Source: Otis tarda (taxonomy: Eukaryota > Chordata > Aves > Otidiformes > Otididae). Taken from it: a stretch of DNA of 64,000 nucleotides. Location of the stretch: positions 162,080,053 through 162,144,052 of the forward strand of contig CM048552.1 of NCBI GenBank assembly GCA_026413225.1, in the 5' to 3' direction. Under the pieces are notes generated by a model that saw only the letters and a list, made by a program, of their open reading frames with translations, was not told where the DNA came from and ran no database searches. Below, piece by piece: positions 1 through 13,521 of this stretch (positions are counted from its first letter, which is position 1; each line of letters opens with the position of its first letter). Made by a program: the position numbers and the translations under genes.

Positions 1-2373
1 TGTGAAAATATGTGCAGTCTACTGAAAATAATATGATATTTAATCACTCTGATATCACAGTGATCCAAACAAGCTTACGTGTGTGTATGTGTGTGTTGCT
101 TATTTTATTGACTAAATATGTAACAGAAATTGTTATGGGCATCGGAAAACCTTTAAGCTCTACTGACGAAATAATACTCGTAATAATGGTGAAAGGCAGA
201 CAATCTTTTATCCTCAGCTGACTGCTCTTGTTTGGGTTTTTTGAACACTGGACTTAGATAATAACAGAAATAAGAAGATGTTTAGAATACTACCCTCCTT
301 CTGGCTCTTTTATGATAAAATTAGATATTCTGCAGATGGCATTGGCAAGATTTTGTTGTAAAATGTAACTAAAGGTTCTCAAATCCCTTCTAAAACTGAT
401 TTCTTACAGAAATTCTCTCAAAGATTTCTTCATCCAACATACCAGCACCAAATACAACTTTACATCCTTCCAAGTATACTTTCTTGAATGGTGAAATGTC
501 TGTCACCAGGCCTTGCCTTCAAACAGTTCACACATAGCTAGCATCAGAAGTTAGTGCATGTTCTGCTGCACAAACAATTTCAATCAATCAGATCCTCGGG
601 TAGTAGCTTCTCTGAAGAAGTTTACTTGTGAAACAAATTTTATATGGAAATAAGAATGATAGAGCTGAGGAAACTTTATAATATAGGGTGTTTTGGTGAT
701 TTGTAAATAAAGTTAAAATGCTTTAAAAGCTGTTAAATAAAAGAAATGAAGAAATGGTCCAAAAATTTTTGAGTTGTCTGTGGGTTTAGTTGAAAGTAAT
801 AAAATTAACTAAAACTGTGGAAAAAAGTCACTTCAAACTGAGAAATTATAAAATTCTAATTTTCAAACTGCCAAATTATTTTTATTCCTTTTCTTCAAAA
901 TCATAAGTTTGTTCAAATTCATAAATATTCATAGAACTGACTACTGTTTATTTTTTGTATTTTGTCATAACAAGTGTGGAACAAAAATTGCAATTACTTT
1001 TAACACTCTGTTATATTACAGTATTTAATACTCAATGTTATTGTACACCCCAATAATCTGTGAATGAAATAATGTCAGTACAAATTGAAATATAAAGTGT
1101 CAGTGTGAAGTGTGCACCAAATGATGAACTATTTTGTATAACCAAAAGTGAATTAGTTTTTCTCCTTAAAGCACACAGTTACACTGACTGAGGTAACTGA
1201 TGAGACACATGGAAACAGAAAATAAAACAAAGAATGACCTTGTACAGAGTGTGTTTCAATTTCAGGCATTTTCAGATAGGCTTGGCTAAAAATATGGGCA
1301 ATTTTTGTGAAGTTCTTCTTCAGTTCTATCTGAATAAGATAATCATAAAATATTACATAACATAAACAAAAGACACAATTCCTGTTCTACAAAATCTTAT
1401 TTCAGAGCATTCAATATGTTAGTATTGTATTTAGCAACAAATTCTATCTCCTAACTTCTGGTAATGATGTCAAGTGAAGAAAAACAGAATAAATGACAGA
1501 AGTTTCCAGCTGTTGCCTAAACATCAAAGCACAGTACTAAAACACAATGTGCATTTTAGACAATAAAAAAACTTTGCAATAAATTAATGCACTCACATAC
1601 TTAGAAACACTAGAAACTAGAAATTTCTAGTAAGCTTCTATTAAATTCCTTCCCAACAATGAAATTAAAAACCAAAACAAAACAAAACAAACAAGAGTGC
1701 CTTTAAAGAGAAATAAGGCACTCCCTATGTTCATCCATATATTTGCATACACATTGCTTTTTTTTTTTTTCTGTTTGAATACATGTGGATGAATAGTAAA
1801 ACAAAATGATCAAAGCTTTCTCAAATTAGGATGCCTCAGTTAAAGATTTTCCCTAGACTGTCCAGAGCTGCAAGGCAGGCTCCATGCTCTCAAAGCCACC
1901 TATTCATACTGTTGGAGTAGAAGTTTGCACTAACAATTCCAGGATAACATAAAGCTGTATGATTTGTATTATTCTGTTAACGATAAGGAAGGCAAGTATC
2001 AGAAGAAGTACTCTAAGAAGTATGTTTCTGAAAAAAAAGATAGAAACTTTCCGTCAATCATAAGAAACCCTGTCCGCTTTCAACGGTTGGGGAATAGATT
2101 TTTGGTTTTAATGATTTAATAGTCATACTCTCCTTGGAGTTTCGGGGAAGAAAACATTCGCTTCTCATGCTACTGAAGTCCTGTGGAGAGCAGAACGGAT
2201 ATTCTGTGAGATCCTCCTAACCCAGGCATCTGTTGCATCGTTATGAACTGTGAGCATCAGGATTCCTGATGACACCTTCCTAGCCTGTATTTTCATCCAG
2301 AAACAATAATTACATTTGTATAGTCAAAGATTGAGCAAATATAATGAAAGTAATAGTGCTGAAGTTTCTATTA
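1..2373. other. AT-rich unique sequence, no gene seen
   Basis: This stretch is AT-rich with scattered A/T runs, such as the T run near 1759-1770. Open frames are short (under 70 codons), low in complexity and unlike any family I know. No splice-flanked exon, tRNA or transposon end was recognised. A 16-bp palindrome lies at 1616-1631. Confidence 0.6.
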
Positions 2374-2378
2374 CTGCC
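2374..2378. repeat. Target-site duplication (left) of family A LTR
   Basis: CTGCC directly precedes the LTR terminus TGTGGTGG and is repeated exactly at 3066-3070, just after the other terminus. A 5-bp duplication fits ERVL-like integration. Confidence 0.85.
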
Positions 2379-3065
2379 TGTGGTGGTTTAGCCCGGATCA
2401 CCACACAGTTTCTCACTCACCCTCCCCCTACCCAGCAGGACAGGGGAGAGAAATTGGGAAGAAAGGAAAACTCATGGGTTGAGATAAAAACAGTTTACTA
2501 AAAATACTAAAAACTACAAAGCTAACAGAATATAAGGATATAAATATATACAAAACATACAAAGTGAACAATGTACAATTTCTCACCACCCGATGTCCGA
2601 ATGACCAACGCAGCCCATCCCGAGCAGCGATCATGGAAATGGCACCGAGCAGCAAGCAAAGAGGGGAGAGCAAGCTAGCAAGGTAAAGGGAACGATGCCA
2701 GCAAGCAAGAGAGAAGAAAAGGATGCCAAGGGTGCCCGAACGGATACCTGAATGGAATGGATGCCAGAAAAGAATGCCCCCTCCTATGGGCAACCCCCAC
2801 TTATACACTGAGCATGACGTTTATGGCATGGAATACTCTCTTTGGCCAGTTTGGGTCAATTATTCTGTCTGTCTTTTGCCCAGCTTCCCGCATCTGTACG
2901 TTAATGAGACTTTAACGAGACTTGGAAAACCAGACAGTGTCCTTGGTCTCATTAACAACAACTCACATCATCAGAGTGTTTTTATCAACATTCTTCACAC
3001 ACGAAATCCAAAACACACTGGCTACTGAGAAGAAAATTAACTCCATCCCTGCTGAAACCAGGACA
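2379..3065 (-). mobile_element. Solo LTR, family A (ERVL-like), minus strand
   Basis: This 687-bp element reads TGTCCTGGTTTCAGCAGGGA at its 5' end (minus strand) and ends in ACCACA, giving the TG...CA termini of a retroviral LTR. Perfect 5-bp CTGCC duplications flank it, so both ends are exact. It is homologous along its whole length to 35109-35792, in the opposite orientation. No gag, pol or env lies on either side, so it is a solo LTR left by LTR-LTR recombination. Open frames crossing it, such as those at 2428-2808 and 2723-3028, are chance frames and not genes. The ERVL assignment rests on the 5-bp duplication and on general knowledge of bird ERVs; the family name was not checked. Confidence 0.9.
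2800..2807 (-). promoter_or_regulatory. LTR core promoter, TATA-like (decayed)
   Basis: On the minus strand this reads TGTATAAG. It matches in position the TATATAAG of the sister LTR at 35346-35353, so it is probably the old U3 TATA box with one substitution. Activity cannot be judged from sequence. Confidence 0.5.
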
Positions 3066-3070
3066 CTGCC
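3066..3070. repeat. Target-site duplication (right) of family A LTR
   Basis: CTGCC is identical to 2374-2378 and lies directly after the LTR terminus GGACA. Confidence 0.85.
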
Positions 3071-6000
3071 AAAAAGATGCAATTTTTGTAAATTTGGCTA
3101 TCAGCACAGAATGGAATATGGTTCACATATGAAAGACCTGTAATGCTTAAAATGAGTACACATAGGAGTGATTTACTTGCGAATAAAGAAGTACTACATC
3201 TGTTTTGACTTTCAGTCATTGTGTAATACATACGGGACACAGAAATTTTAGAAATTTGTCAAAAGAAACTCTCACAACAGATTATTTCCATCAACTTCTT
3301 GCTTTTCAATTGACCTTTTATGACCACAAAGCCTTAGTGTAAAAGTTTATAAAAACACTGTACACCATATTTTGATTTATGGCTTCTGGAACACTGAAAA
3401 TGAAATTAGAAGAGAGTGATGCTGAATTATTTAAGCTGAAACCTATTTCAGTCCACATTAGGGTACAAAAATGTACCAGAGACATATTCACAATGAACAA
3501 AATAGTACAGATAGTTCAGTGTGAATGGACACAGGAATTAAAATATTGTAACAGTGTCACTGGGGAATCACAGTCCTTCTGATGAGTATTTGCAGGTGTT
3601 CATATCAGCTTGGCTTTATCTGGAAAACACCGACATATGAAAGTAGGTTACAGAACTTAACTGATACATTTACTTACAATGTTCTTAGTTAAATCCTGCC
3701 AATTTAACAGGCAGATTCTTCTGACTTCATTGAGCCTACACAAGGGGAATTAAAGTGATGTAAATGCCATTTACTGGTGTGGTCACATGTCTCCACTTAA
3801 CAATAGGAAAATTAGGCTAAATTGCTAAATGTTATTTATTACTTATTTGATTACTAGCCATTAATATTTTTTAACTAAGTTTTATTTTTGTAGTGCCAAA
3901 CTTCAGACCAAGATTACAACTCTCTTTTCAACAAGTAGGAAAAAAGGGAAAACCTAGGGAAGCACCTAGCAATTGAGGATATGACCTTTCAGGATGAAAG
4001 CTAGTTACTTATAGCATAATTTGAACTGACCTCCTATAACCCATAGCCTTCAAACTTGTTCTACGACACCAGCCTATACATATGAAAAATGTAAAATTCT
4101 TCAATCACAAAGAAGCTCAAAGCAGGTTGACATTATAGAACAGCAACTAGTTTGCTGGGGGCCAAAGAGAAATGTCACAGTTAAGCTTCTGAATTCTTAG
4201 TCTTGTCTCCTTGCTAATTATTTTCTAACTTCACTACAGGTCTGAGCTTTACTCTTGCAGGCTTCCTCATAGTTTAAAGTTCAATTTAGATTACCACATG
4301 CTGATACTTTTAATCGCCATGGGCTTCACATCCGTGTTGAGAGGGAAAATGATCAGAGGCCATCATGTAGAAGGCAGTGGAGTTAAAAGCTAGGCTGTAG
4401 GATGTTTCATAGGCCAAATAGGCCTTACATTTCAGACGTATGTTGGAGGATAAACTGACACTTATTTCTGTTGTAGAATTCTCCTGTCTGACGTCTTGAT
4501 TAAAGTCTCTATTTGGAAACAAAAAACAACCCAAAAAACCCCACCATAGAAATCTCAGTTTGCTCGCAAGGTCATGAAACATTTTAATCTCTCTTTAAAT
4601 GATAGTAACAACTAATAAATCACAACAAAACATTTCCCTTAAAAAAAACCAATTTGTGCAATGAAGCAGTTACCTACAACAACCTCTTAGCTAAAGACAG
4701 CTGGGACTCAGACTCTGCAGTTTTAATTAGTAAATCAGCAAATGTCATGTAAAATATATTAAAAAGCAATCTCAAAATTAAAAGTAATTGCATATTTATT
4801 CAGATTCAAAAGCTACATATTTATCCTTAGCTGTTAGAGAGATTTTTCCAGGTTAACACACTAAAGAGGTTGTCAAAAGCACTAACAATATTAAATAACA
4901 TGAAAAATAATGTCTCCCATTCATTTGCAGGACCTTTTTGCACACCCGAGGTCTGTCTACAAGGAAGAAACAAATATAGCATATAGGAGGTCTTAAAATG
5001 TTTATGAGAAGAGACCAGTACAGAAAATGTACACCTAGCAAATTTTCAAGTATAAAAGTTTCTCCAGAAGAAACGGTATTTAAAGATATTTAGTTCTGTG
5101 CATATTGAATAAATAACTAGAGTCTTCAAAAAATGTGTCACTTTTGACTAGAGAAAAAAAAAAAGTACCGATATATTGAACAAAAGGCCAGAGCAAAATG
5201 TTGAGATCCATGAACTCTTTTTTTGCCATTTTACTCTAAAATTAATAGTTTTTTCAAACTTATGAAAATTAGATATTACAAGGAGTTTTCAAAATTAGAC
5301 TATGGGACTTTAATCCCACTGAAAGTCAACAGAACCTGTACTTTTCAGCCACTTAGATTTTAGTGAAAAATTTTTCCTTAGTACAAGTGTGTGTCTTCTG
5401 CCATATCTATACTTTTCTGCAATTACAAAAAATCAGTAAATCAAGCAGACAAATGGAAAAGAATCTGTAGGAAAAAAAACCACACAAAGAATTAAAAATA
5501 CTCCAGATTGCAGATTTTAGAGTCTATATTCATGTCTTCATACCAATACAGTGTATGCAGTCCAGACTACAGCAAAATTCAGTCATGAGCAGTGCTTTTA
5601 ACCATTTCCATTAACACTGCACACATACCAAATCCCGACCTCCACAGCTGTTCAAAATGAGACTACATGTATTATCTGATCTCTGAATCTCTCTAATCTG
5701 AAAAAGATTACATTCAAATTGTATTCAACATTATAAGTCCAAAGAGAGCCCACTCAATCTAGTTCAACTTTCCTCTTTGACAAGTTCTGTATATTAAAAA
5801 AGGTAGTCCTTTAGTATTTTAACTTGCATCTAGAAGAAACAGTAAAATTAGGTCAAATATCCTCATTTATCAAATTAGATATTTTTAAATTATTGGCTTA
5901 GAAAAATGACCAAAAAAAAGTGACGAAAAATATTTCCAGCCCTTCCTGAGCACTTTCCATCAAAGACCATGTTTTTATTCTAGCAAAAGAACAGAAATGC

Positions 6001-6462
6001 AGCTGATGTCTTCAGAGAGCTAGAAAAAGGTTTATCCAACACATCTTTTGATTTTGTGCTCAGTAATGAAGGTGTGCAGTTTCATAAGTGGATAATACAT
6101 TTTCACAAAATATGTGTTGCTTCTCTAGTTTCAACTACATCTATAGGTAGACTTTAACAATAGCTACTTCTTTTTTTTTTCACTGACTTGCTCTGTAACA
6201 AAAAAATTGAGCTCTTATTCCCATACAACACACATATCACTTGCAGTTACCAACGGCTTGTGAAATTGAACATTTACAGGGTTTTTTGCCATCACCCCTG
6301 CCACTCAACATGCTGCAGTTGTAGATCAACAGCAAAATTGCACTTGTCTGCATTGTCCTAAGATAAAATTAAACCTTGAGTTTATTAGTAAAAGGCAGAA
6401 TTGTAGTTTTATTTTAGATTTTCATATTTTCAATGTATTGAAACAACCTGAAAAGAAATTGC
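3071..6462. other. AT-rich unique sequence, no gene seen
   Basis: No transposon terminus, RNA gene or credible exon was recognised. Open frames of 60-90 codons occur on both strands, but they have no visible domain, repeat or signal peptide and look like chance. Confidence 0.55.
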
Positions 6463-6492
6463 GGGGAGGGGGGAGGTGGGGGGGAGGGGAGT
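6463..6492 (+). repeat. G-rich tract, possible G-quadruplex
   Basis: About 30 bases contain four runs of at least four G (GGGG, GGGGGG, GGGGGGG, GGGG) separated by one to three bases, in otherwise AT-rich DNA. This meets the usual sequence rule for an intramolecular G-quadruplex. Confidence 0.7.
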
Positions 6493-9400
6493 GAATTCAC
6501 ATGCTTCACGAATATAAAATATATATTTGAAGGATTTGAGTAGTAGTTTCTGCAAATGATCTCAAGGCATGTTGATACAGACAGACCTGAAATCACTATT
6601 ATCAATTCCTGAAGGTAAACGAGGCTAGGGAAGGGCATATAACTCCATTCTCCATGACCAGAGAGAACAGCGATTCTATTTTTTAACAAGGACACTTATA
6701 CAATGTGCAAAGTCCCTCTTCTGTTCTCAAAACTGGCAACTTCTTGCTCTTTGATGTGTTTTTTTTTTCTCTATGAATTGTAGTAGTCCCTGTAAACTCA
6801 AAGACAGAATGATAAGCTTATAAATCTGTCTCATAGAAATGTCAATGAATCATACCATATCTTCTAATGATGCATGTTTTGACTTCAGGATATTTCACTT
6901 TTCTGCAGAGACCTCTTCTGCACAGCATGCTTCTTTTAGAGGCCTCAGTATATAAGTAGAAGTCTATTTTTTTTAATCTTTAAGACTAATACTGTGAAAG
7001 AAAAAAATGTAAGTAAAACACATTGCAGACTTGTGCATAACCGGGTGCTGTGTTTCCTCATCTTTAAAGTCCAGACTAATTAAAAACAAACAAACAAACA
7101 AACAAAAAAACTAAAAACAAACCAAACCAAACACTACACCCACTTTAAAAGGGAATCAGTTCGTATTAAATTAAAAAAAAAAAAACAAACCAAACCAAAA
7201 AAAAAACCCACCCCACAAAAACCCTGGAACTTAAGGATTTTACAAGAAGCACAACAGGGCATAGTTTAAAAGGTCATTATTACAATTCTTGATTGCCAGA
7301 TGAGACACAGGGTCAGTGACCTTCAACCTTCAGTTATTCATTAACAGCAACACAGAACACACCCTGAAGAACCTCCTTGCAAGTACATAATAATCTGCTT
7401 CTGTTTGTTTTTGCACTCAGAAAAATAAATAGAACTGTTCTTACTAAAAGCATACACAATAAGCAGACTTTCTAAAGCATACTATGAACTGTTATTAGTG
7501 TTATTAAAAATTGTTAAAAATTAACTGAGAAGAAAAACATACCCCAGTGCAGAAAGTGGCCTAGCTATCTGTGAAGCATTACAGAATGTGACAGAGACCA
7601 GTCTTGTAGGAAGCACTGTGAAATGTTTTATTTTCACCTATGTACTGCATGGTGTTTAGTGCTTAGTGACGCTTTAATTGCATTTTTCACGTGGTGGTAC
7701 TAAAAAGGCTTATTCTACCACATCCCATGGTGTATAGCACGTATTCTTAAGAATGATAACTTATGGTCTATGTGTTGTTTGATGATATTTCCAGCTTCCT
7801 TTAATCACAAACTCAGCTACAAGTATAACGCAGAATCTTCAACCAACCACGTAGCACCCATAGTCTTAGCAATAAATATCAAAGGTATAAAGAGATTAAA
7901 TAAAGTTAATTAGATTTTAAACTCAATTTTCTTTTTTCCAAAGGTAGACCTCAAATATCAAAACTGGAATTCTATTATGTTACAGACATAAAAATAAAAT
8001 ACATACTCTGTTAAATTCCTGCTTCAAAGAGCATAAAATATGTATATGTAACAAAGGAAAAGAATAGAAAAAAAAAAAAAGCACTACTAGTTACATTTAC
8101 TGCCTTCGTGCATTTGTCAACGTGAATTTCCTGAACGTATGTTTCCTGAATTCCAAACAAGTGATTCAACCACTAAACCCTCACCTTTTCGTATAAAGCC
8201 TTAACTCTGCAGATAACGAATGCACTTGGTATTAAAGTCTTTGATGCTGGTGATTCCTTAAAAGCTGTATAATTTCATCCTCTATGTATACAAGAATATA
8301 TTATCTAGCGATCCCCTCTCTAGCAGACTAGTATTGGGGTTTTTTTTTCTGGTAGAATCAGCATGGCTTGTTCTAAGGAAAAATGGCCACCCTTGTATCT
8401 TGCTGAGATGTCTCATCACATCATTAATTGACTTGGGTGAGGGAAGGGAGAGAACAGGAAAAGGTTCACCATAAATGGTTACACTACTATTTGTAGCATG
8501 GCCACTAACACTTCTTTGGCAAGAAGAATGTCTTCCTCCTCTCAGATCTATTCATACTAATCAGTAAGAACCGTGCTATGGGTTTGTGGGATCACTAAAT
8601 GAATTCAGCATAATAAATAGGCCAACTGTAGAAAACTTGCAGTGGACCACAACAACCCAAAACCAAGCACACAATGGAGGTGGCATTTTCAGGTGATGGT
8701 TTATATTTTGTAAAAATTTACCAGAAGGTCACAGTTTCAACAACTGCATTGGGCTGAATACATTTCTTCATGAGCAATTTTTTCTCTAATGGCTGTATGT
8801 TTTCTTGCTATCCAGAGGAAAAATGAAAGAAAATCTTTATTTAAAAAAAAAAAATATGTAAATATACCACCTCACAAAAGAAAACAATCCTTAGGGATTA
8901 CTCAAATTACTTTAACTGTGTGCTGATTACCTCATAAACTTGTATCTTCTTCTCATACTATGTTCATATAATAACTATATCTAAAAAAAAGAAAAAAAAA
9001 GTGAAGAAATAATATCACTCTTGGATTTAAATAGATATCAGCAGAACTCATTAGCAATTTTGAACTATTATGCAACTCTGGATGGGGAAAGAAAAAACAG
9101 TGATTATTTCTTAATATTCAAAGGTAGAGCAAGTATGCATTGCCTAGGCATTGAAGATTCAGATGATTCTGGTTTTATAACTGGAAGAAAAACTGAGTTT
9201 TCCTTCTTTGAGATACAGGGATGTCTGGGCTTTTTAAAATGCAATGTTTACTCATAAAGAAAAGGAAAAGAATAATTTTTCTTCGAGTAAATTATTTTTT
9301 TTTAAATTATGGATAAAATATACAACTGTTCTTTGGCTAAACGTGTAAAGATAGAAGGGAATTTAGTATTATTTATTATTATTATTATTGGTTAAAAATT

Positions 9401-9924
9401 GTCTTTCTATATACAAGTCTATTTAATTTTTGTAACAATGCATAATATGTTTGTATGTTATAAAAATAATTAGTACCAAATAGTCAGAAGAGTAACACTT
9501 TTTTCTGAAATTTACTGCAGAACTAGTTGTATGTTTCTCCTTTACAGTTTGGAAATTATTATGTGGTTGAGTATAAAGCTATTAAACTAAAAAAAAATGG
9601 TAAAATATTTACTACAAAAATAATTAAGAGTTACATATTTCTTCAACTTTTCATCAATTAGTCAAGCCAAAACCACTGGCTATGAAGAGTTTCAGAAGAT
9701 GTTGAAGATAGTGAATGAATAGGGGAACTAAACATCTAATGAAAAAATGCAAAGTAATATGCATTTAAAAAGCCTGCTGCTAGGTCATGCTGAGATGTAT
9801 ATTAGCTATTATCACATAGAAAAGTGATTGTAGAATACTTACGGATAGATCAAGTCTTGAAGTCAGGAATAAAAACAGGATTATGGGATTATTAGTAAAT
9901 GAATAGGAAAAAGATATCACTAAA
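6493..9924. other. AT-rich unique sequence with A/C-rich and ATT simple repeats
   Basis: 7082-7225 is an A-rich tract built from CAAA and CCAAA units. 9366-9390 is a short (ATT)n run. Between them the sequence is unique and AT-rich. The frame at 9021-9257 (78 codons) has no recognisable domain, and no gene is supported. Confidence 0.5.
7082..7225 (+). repeat. A-rich low-complexity tract (CAAA/CCAAA units)
   Basis: There are five tandem CAAA units from about 7090, then a CCAAA-rich stretch. After a short interval comes an A13 run followed by more CCAAA and CCCACC units. It looks like a decayed simple repeat. Confidence 0.7.
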
Positions 9925-10022
9925 GAATTATAGAATTACAGAATGGTTGAGCTTGGAAGGGACTTGTGAAGGTCTGCTAGTCCAACCCTCTGCTCAGACA
10001 GGGTCACCTAGAGCAGATTCCC
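9925..10022 (-). mobile_element. CR1 LINE 3'-end fragment, minus strand
   Basis: ATTACAGAATGGTTGAGCTT leads into the 3' untranslated hairpin region typical of avian CR1 read in reverse: GGAAGGGACTTGTGAAGGTC, then AGTCCAACCC. Only about 100 bp is recognisable. The tail resembles the older (ATTCTGTG/ATTCTATA)-type ends. It may belong to the same insertion as the CR1 body at 10622-11548. Confidence 0.75.
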
Positions 10023-10621
10023 CTTTCAAAGGAAGACTAAGGTGTCCTTACAGGACTGTAAGGAGCACCAGTATATCCGTAGGGCAAACCAAGCTCAAGA
10101 AATACCTCAGTCTTTCTTCTCCTACACACACTGAAGAAAACAGTTTTGTAATTGTTACTGAATTTCTCTCATGAGAAAAACTGATCTTCCAGTTAGTTAT
10201 GCTGGGACCTTAAATAGCTAAAATACAGAAAAGGATGTACAACTTCAAGTGCTTTCTAATAACTTCAAATAATGTCTTGATTTTAAGCAGTGCAGAGGTT
10301 TATTACTCTTCTGATACTTAATCTTGGAACTTTCAAAGGCAGTTTCACCTCCACTGATCCTTTAAGACTTCACCAGAAGCCACAAAATGACTAAGAGCAA
10401 ATAATCTGATTTGATCGTTATACTTCCTAAAAAATTAAGGTAAAACTTATTTAAACTGCTGAAACAGCAAACAATTCCTATAAAACTGTAGTTAGATGGA
10501 ATTGAACTCTCTTAGTTTCAGATTCTGTAGCTATTCCATAATTCAGTTATTTTAACACTATTTATCTAGTTAAGGATTTATATATTTAGTAATTTAGTTC
10601 CATGAGAAATATTTCATATTA
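10023..10621. other. Unrecognised sequence between two CR1 pieces
   Basis: About 600 bp does not resemble the CR1 C-terminal coding region expected here if the two flanking CR1 pieces were one element. It is AT-rich with no gene seen. It could be unrelated genomic DNA or a later insertion. Confidence 0.45.
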
Positions 10622-11548
10622 GCCCTGAGCCCTGGTGAACACTGCTTGTGACAGGCTGTCAACAGAATTTAACTCAGTTCACCAGAACTCTTCAGGCCCG
10701 GCCATCCAGATAGTTTTTTACCCACAAAGAGTATGCCTGTCCAGGCCACGAGCAGCTAGTTTCATCAGGAGAACACTATGGGAAACAGTGTCAAAATGTT
10801 TCCTAAAGTCTAGGTAGACAACATTCACAGCCTTTCCATCATCCACTAAGCAGGTCACCTTGTCATAGAAGGAGATCAGATTAGTCAAGCAGGACCTGCC
10901 TTTCATAAACCCATGCTGGCTGGGCCTGATCACCTGATTGTCCGGTATATGCTGTGTGATGGCACTTAAGGTGTTCTGCTCCATAACCTTCCCTGGCACC
11001 GAGGTCAGACTGACAGGCCTGTAGCTCCCCGGATCCTCCTTCCAGCAGTTCTTGTAGATGGGTGTTACATTTGCTAACCTCCAGTCAACTGGGACCTCCT
11101 CAGTTAGCCAGGACCACTGGTAAGTGATGGAGAGTGGCTTGCAGAGCACTTCCACCAGCTTCCTGTACACTTGAGTGGATCCTATCCAGCCCCTTAGACT
11201 TGTGTCTAAGTGATGTAGCAGGTTGCTAACCGTTTTCTTTTGGACTGCCAGGGGCTTCATTCTGCTCCCTGTCCCTGTCTTCCAGCTCAGGGGACTGGGT
11301 ACCCTGGGAACAACTGGTCTTACTATTAAAGACTAAGGCAAAGAAGGCATTAAGTACCTCAGCCTTTTCCTCATCCTTTGTTACTATGTTTCCCCCTACA
11401 TCCAATAAAGGATGGAGATCCTCCTTAGCCCTCCTTTCGTTGCTAATGTATTTATAGAAACATTTTTTTTATTGTCTTTTATGGAAGCAGCCAGATTAAG
11501 TTCTAGTTGCTCTTTAGCCTTTCTAGTTAGCTTTTCTGCATTATAGGA
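10622..11548 (-). mobile_element. CR1 LINE internal fragment, minus strand
   Basis: This is a minus-strand piece of CR1 ORF2 with no 3' tail attached. Reading the minus strand from 11548 down to 10622, it covers the linker before the reverse transcriptase, the fingers and the first part of the palm. The last stretch, 10622-10720, still matches CR1 but in another frame. The copy is clearly old, with indels and altered residues. Confidence 0.85.
10718..11260 (-). pseudogene. CR1 ORF2 reverse-transcriptase fragment (N-terminal half)
   Basis: This 180-codon frame encodes part of a non-LTR reverse transcriptase, the enzyme that copies CR1 RNA into DNA at the target site. Motifs in order are VTPIYK near residue 65, SYRPVSLTSVPGK (motif 2), QHGFMKGRSCLTNL (motif 2a) and VYLDFRKHFD (motif A, holding the first catalytic Asp). 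Motif A usually reads KAFD; here the Ala is His. The FADD catalytic motif and everything after it are missing from the frame. There is no endonuclease domain. It is a truncated relic, not a gene. Confidence 0.85.
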
Positions 11549-13521
11549 GCTGTAGTTCTGTATTTATGACACATATTACGTCCTCTAAATTAAATAAGTA
11601 CACGTTCTCAGTGAGGTATCAGTGGCACCCAGTCAGCAGGTTATTTCTGCCCTTCCTTCCTCACCCTGCAAGGAATTACTGTAAGGAAAAGAGAACATAT
11701 TTATCCAGAAAAAGGAAGGAATGCAAGGTGGAACTTGAAAATGTGGAGACCAGTGCAAGGTGATCATCATGCTGACAACAAGCCAATAAATATATTTCTT
11801 GCATATTATAATTTATGATTTTTTTTACATGGTTTACAGCTAACCTTTGCAGACTGTATAGTTCAAGAATGCAAGTTCTATTATTATTAGAGAATAAAAC
11901 AACATTACTAAATGATTCTAGCATACATTCCACAAAAGTTCCAGATAGTTTTACTTTTAGGCACTTTCTTCTGAAAAATATAATTATCTTTTAAAATGCA
12001 TGCAATTGTTCATATAAAATGTCTATATATATATATGTATATAAGAGGAGGCATTGTAGTATTGTTCCAATTTATAACAATCCACAGTCTCCTATGAAGA
12101 TCTATATGTTGGGAATATATAACAGTATGATACACATGGAATTCAGCACTGCTGGTTGTTTAGTCATAAAGAGATGCAACTCTTCAAGTTGGTCTTTTTT
12201 TTGAGAACTTCATTATCTTCACCTGTACTACAAGTATACTACAAGCAAAAGACAATTTAGTAATGTTTATGAGACTATTCACTTAGAACTTCCATACTAA
12301 AATTAAAGTTATCTCTGAAGGATGTCCTAGACTGATTTGTAGTGTTTGGTAAGTTTGTATGGGATTTTTAGACAAATAGAAATCCTACACTGTCAATATA
12401 AATTACTTTTCTGAGTAGATAACAGTAAGTTAAATAACAGTACTCTATATGCTACATATTGCCCAGTAAGCTTGCCCCTGTTCTTTCTAAATTCATCTAG
12501 ATCTTTATTCTTGGTTTATGATTAACTGTGATTTTAACAAACCAGTGAGACATAAAAATCCTACTTTTCCCCATGGAGATAAACATAGGCATGAATTTAT
12601 CACTATAGTTATCTACACATAGTCATATGAAAAATTCTGAATTGGAAAGTGAAAGATGTAGTTTGTTGTTTCTTGTTGATGGCAGTAAAATGCTTCCAAA
12701 TAGGTATAAATATTTGTTAACGCCTGTATTTACCGATTTGAATCTTTAAAAATATATAATACTATATACTATGTAAAGTTATCCATGTAAAACAATTTTC
12801 TAAACACCTTACAGAATAATTTTTCTAATGTGTACATTAAGAATGGAAAGATATTTTGCCCAGACTGTGCAAGGTAGAAAAACCTTCATTATTCCATGAC
12901 TCATATGGTTGAGTTCTTATAATGTATTCTGTTATGTCAGAAGTAAAGAGAAGATGAAATATGCCTTGACAAGTTGTACACATACCAATGCCACAAAAGC
13001 CTAGCTTACATGGCTATCTGAAAGTTCAATAGGGTTATTTACTGCAGGCATATAGACTCTCACATGAATCTCACTCTTATTCAAATAAGAATCAAGAAGG
13101 TTCAGGGAATTCTCCACTCATAACAACTCTGAAGAAGCAGCAAGAAATGCTGACAATTTTGGTCATATTACAATTGCTGAAAAACTCTTGTCCCAGACAC
13201 AAGCTTTTGCTCAAAGACAAGCTGTAATGAAACATTACTTGGTTCTCCAAAAAAAACCCAGGAAAAATTGGGAGGAGTACGTCATTTATTTTATAAACAA
13301 AATGTATGTAATTGTGTAAACACAGAAAAGTTCATATAGAGATTTTACATAGCTTCATGTAAATTGTGTATGTTTTACATAAATAATATATGAATATTAT
13401 AATTTGTTCTAGTTACTAATAAATATTTGTTAAGTAAATTTAACATTTTAGCCTTTAAGGGAGAAATTTACCTCATCACATGTTAGTAAGAAGTGTTTAA
13501 TTTTGGCTGCTTGTAGAAGCT
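11549..13521. other. AT-rich unique sequence, no gene seen
   Basis: This AT-rich stretch has a short TA-rich run at 12023-12045. Open frames of 60-85 codons look like chance. No repeat terminus or RNA gene was recognised. Confidence 0.55.
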
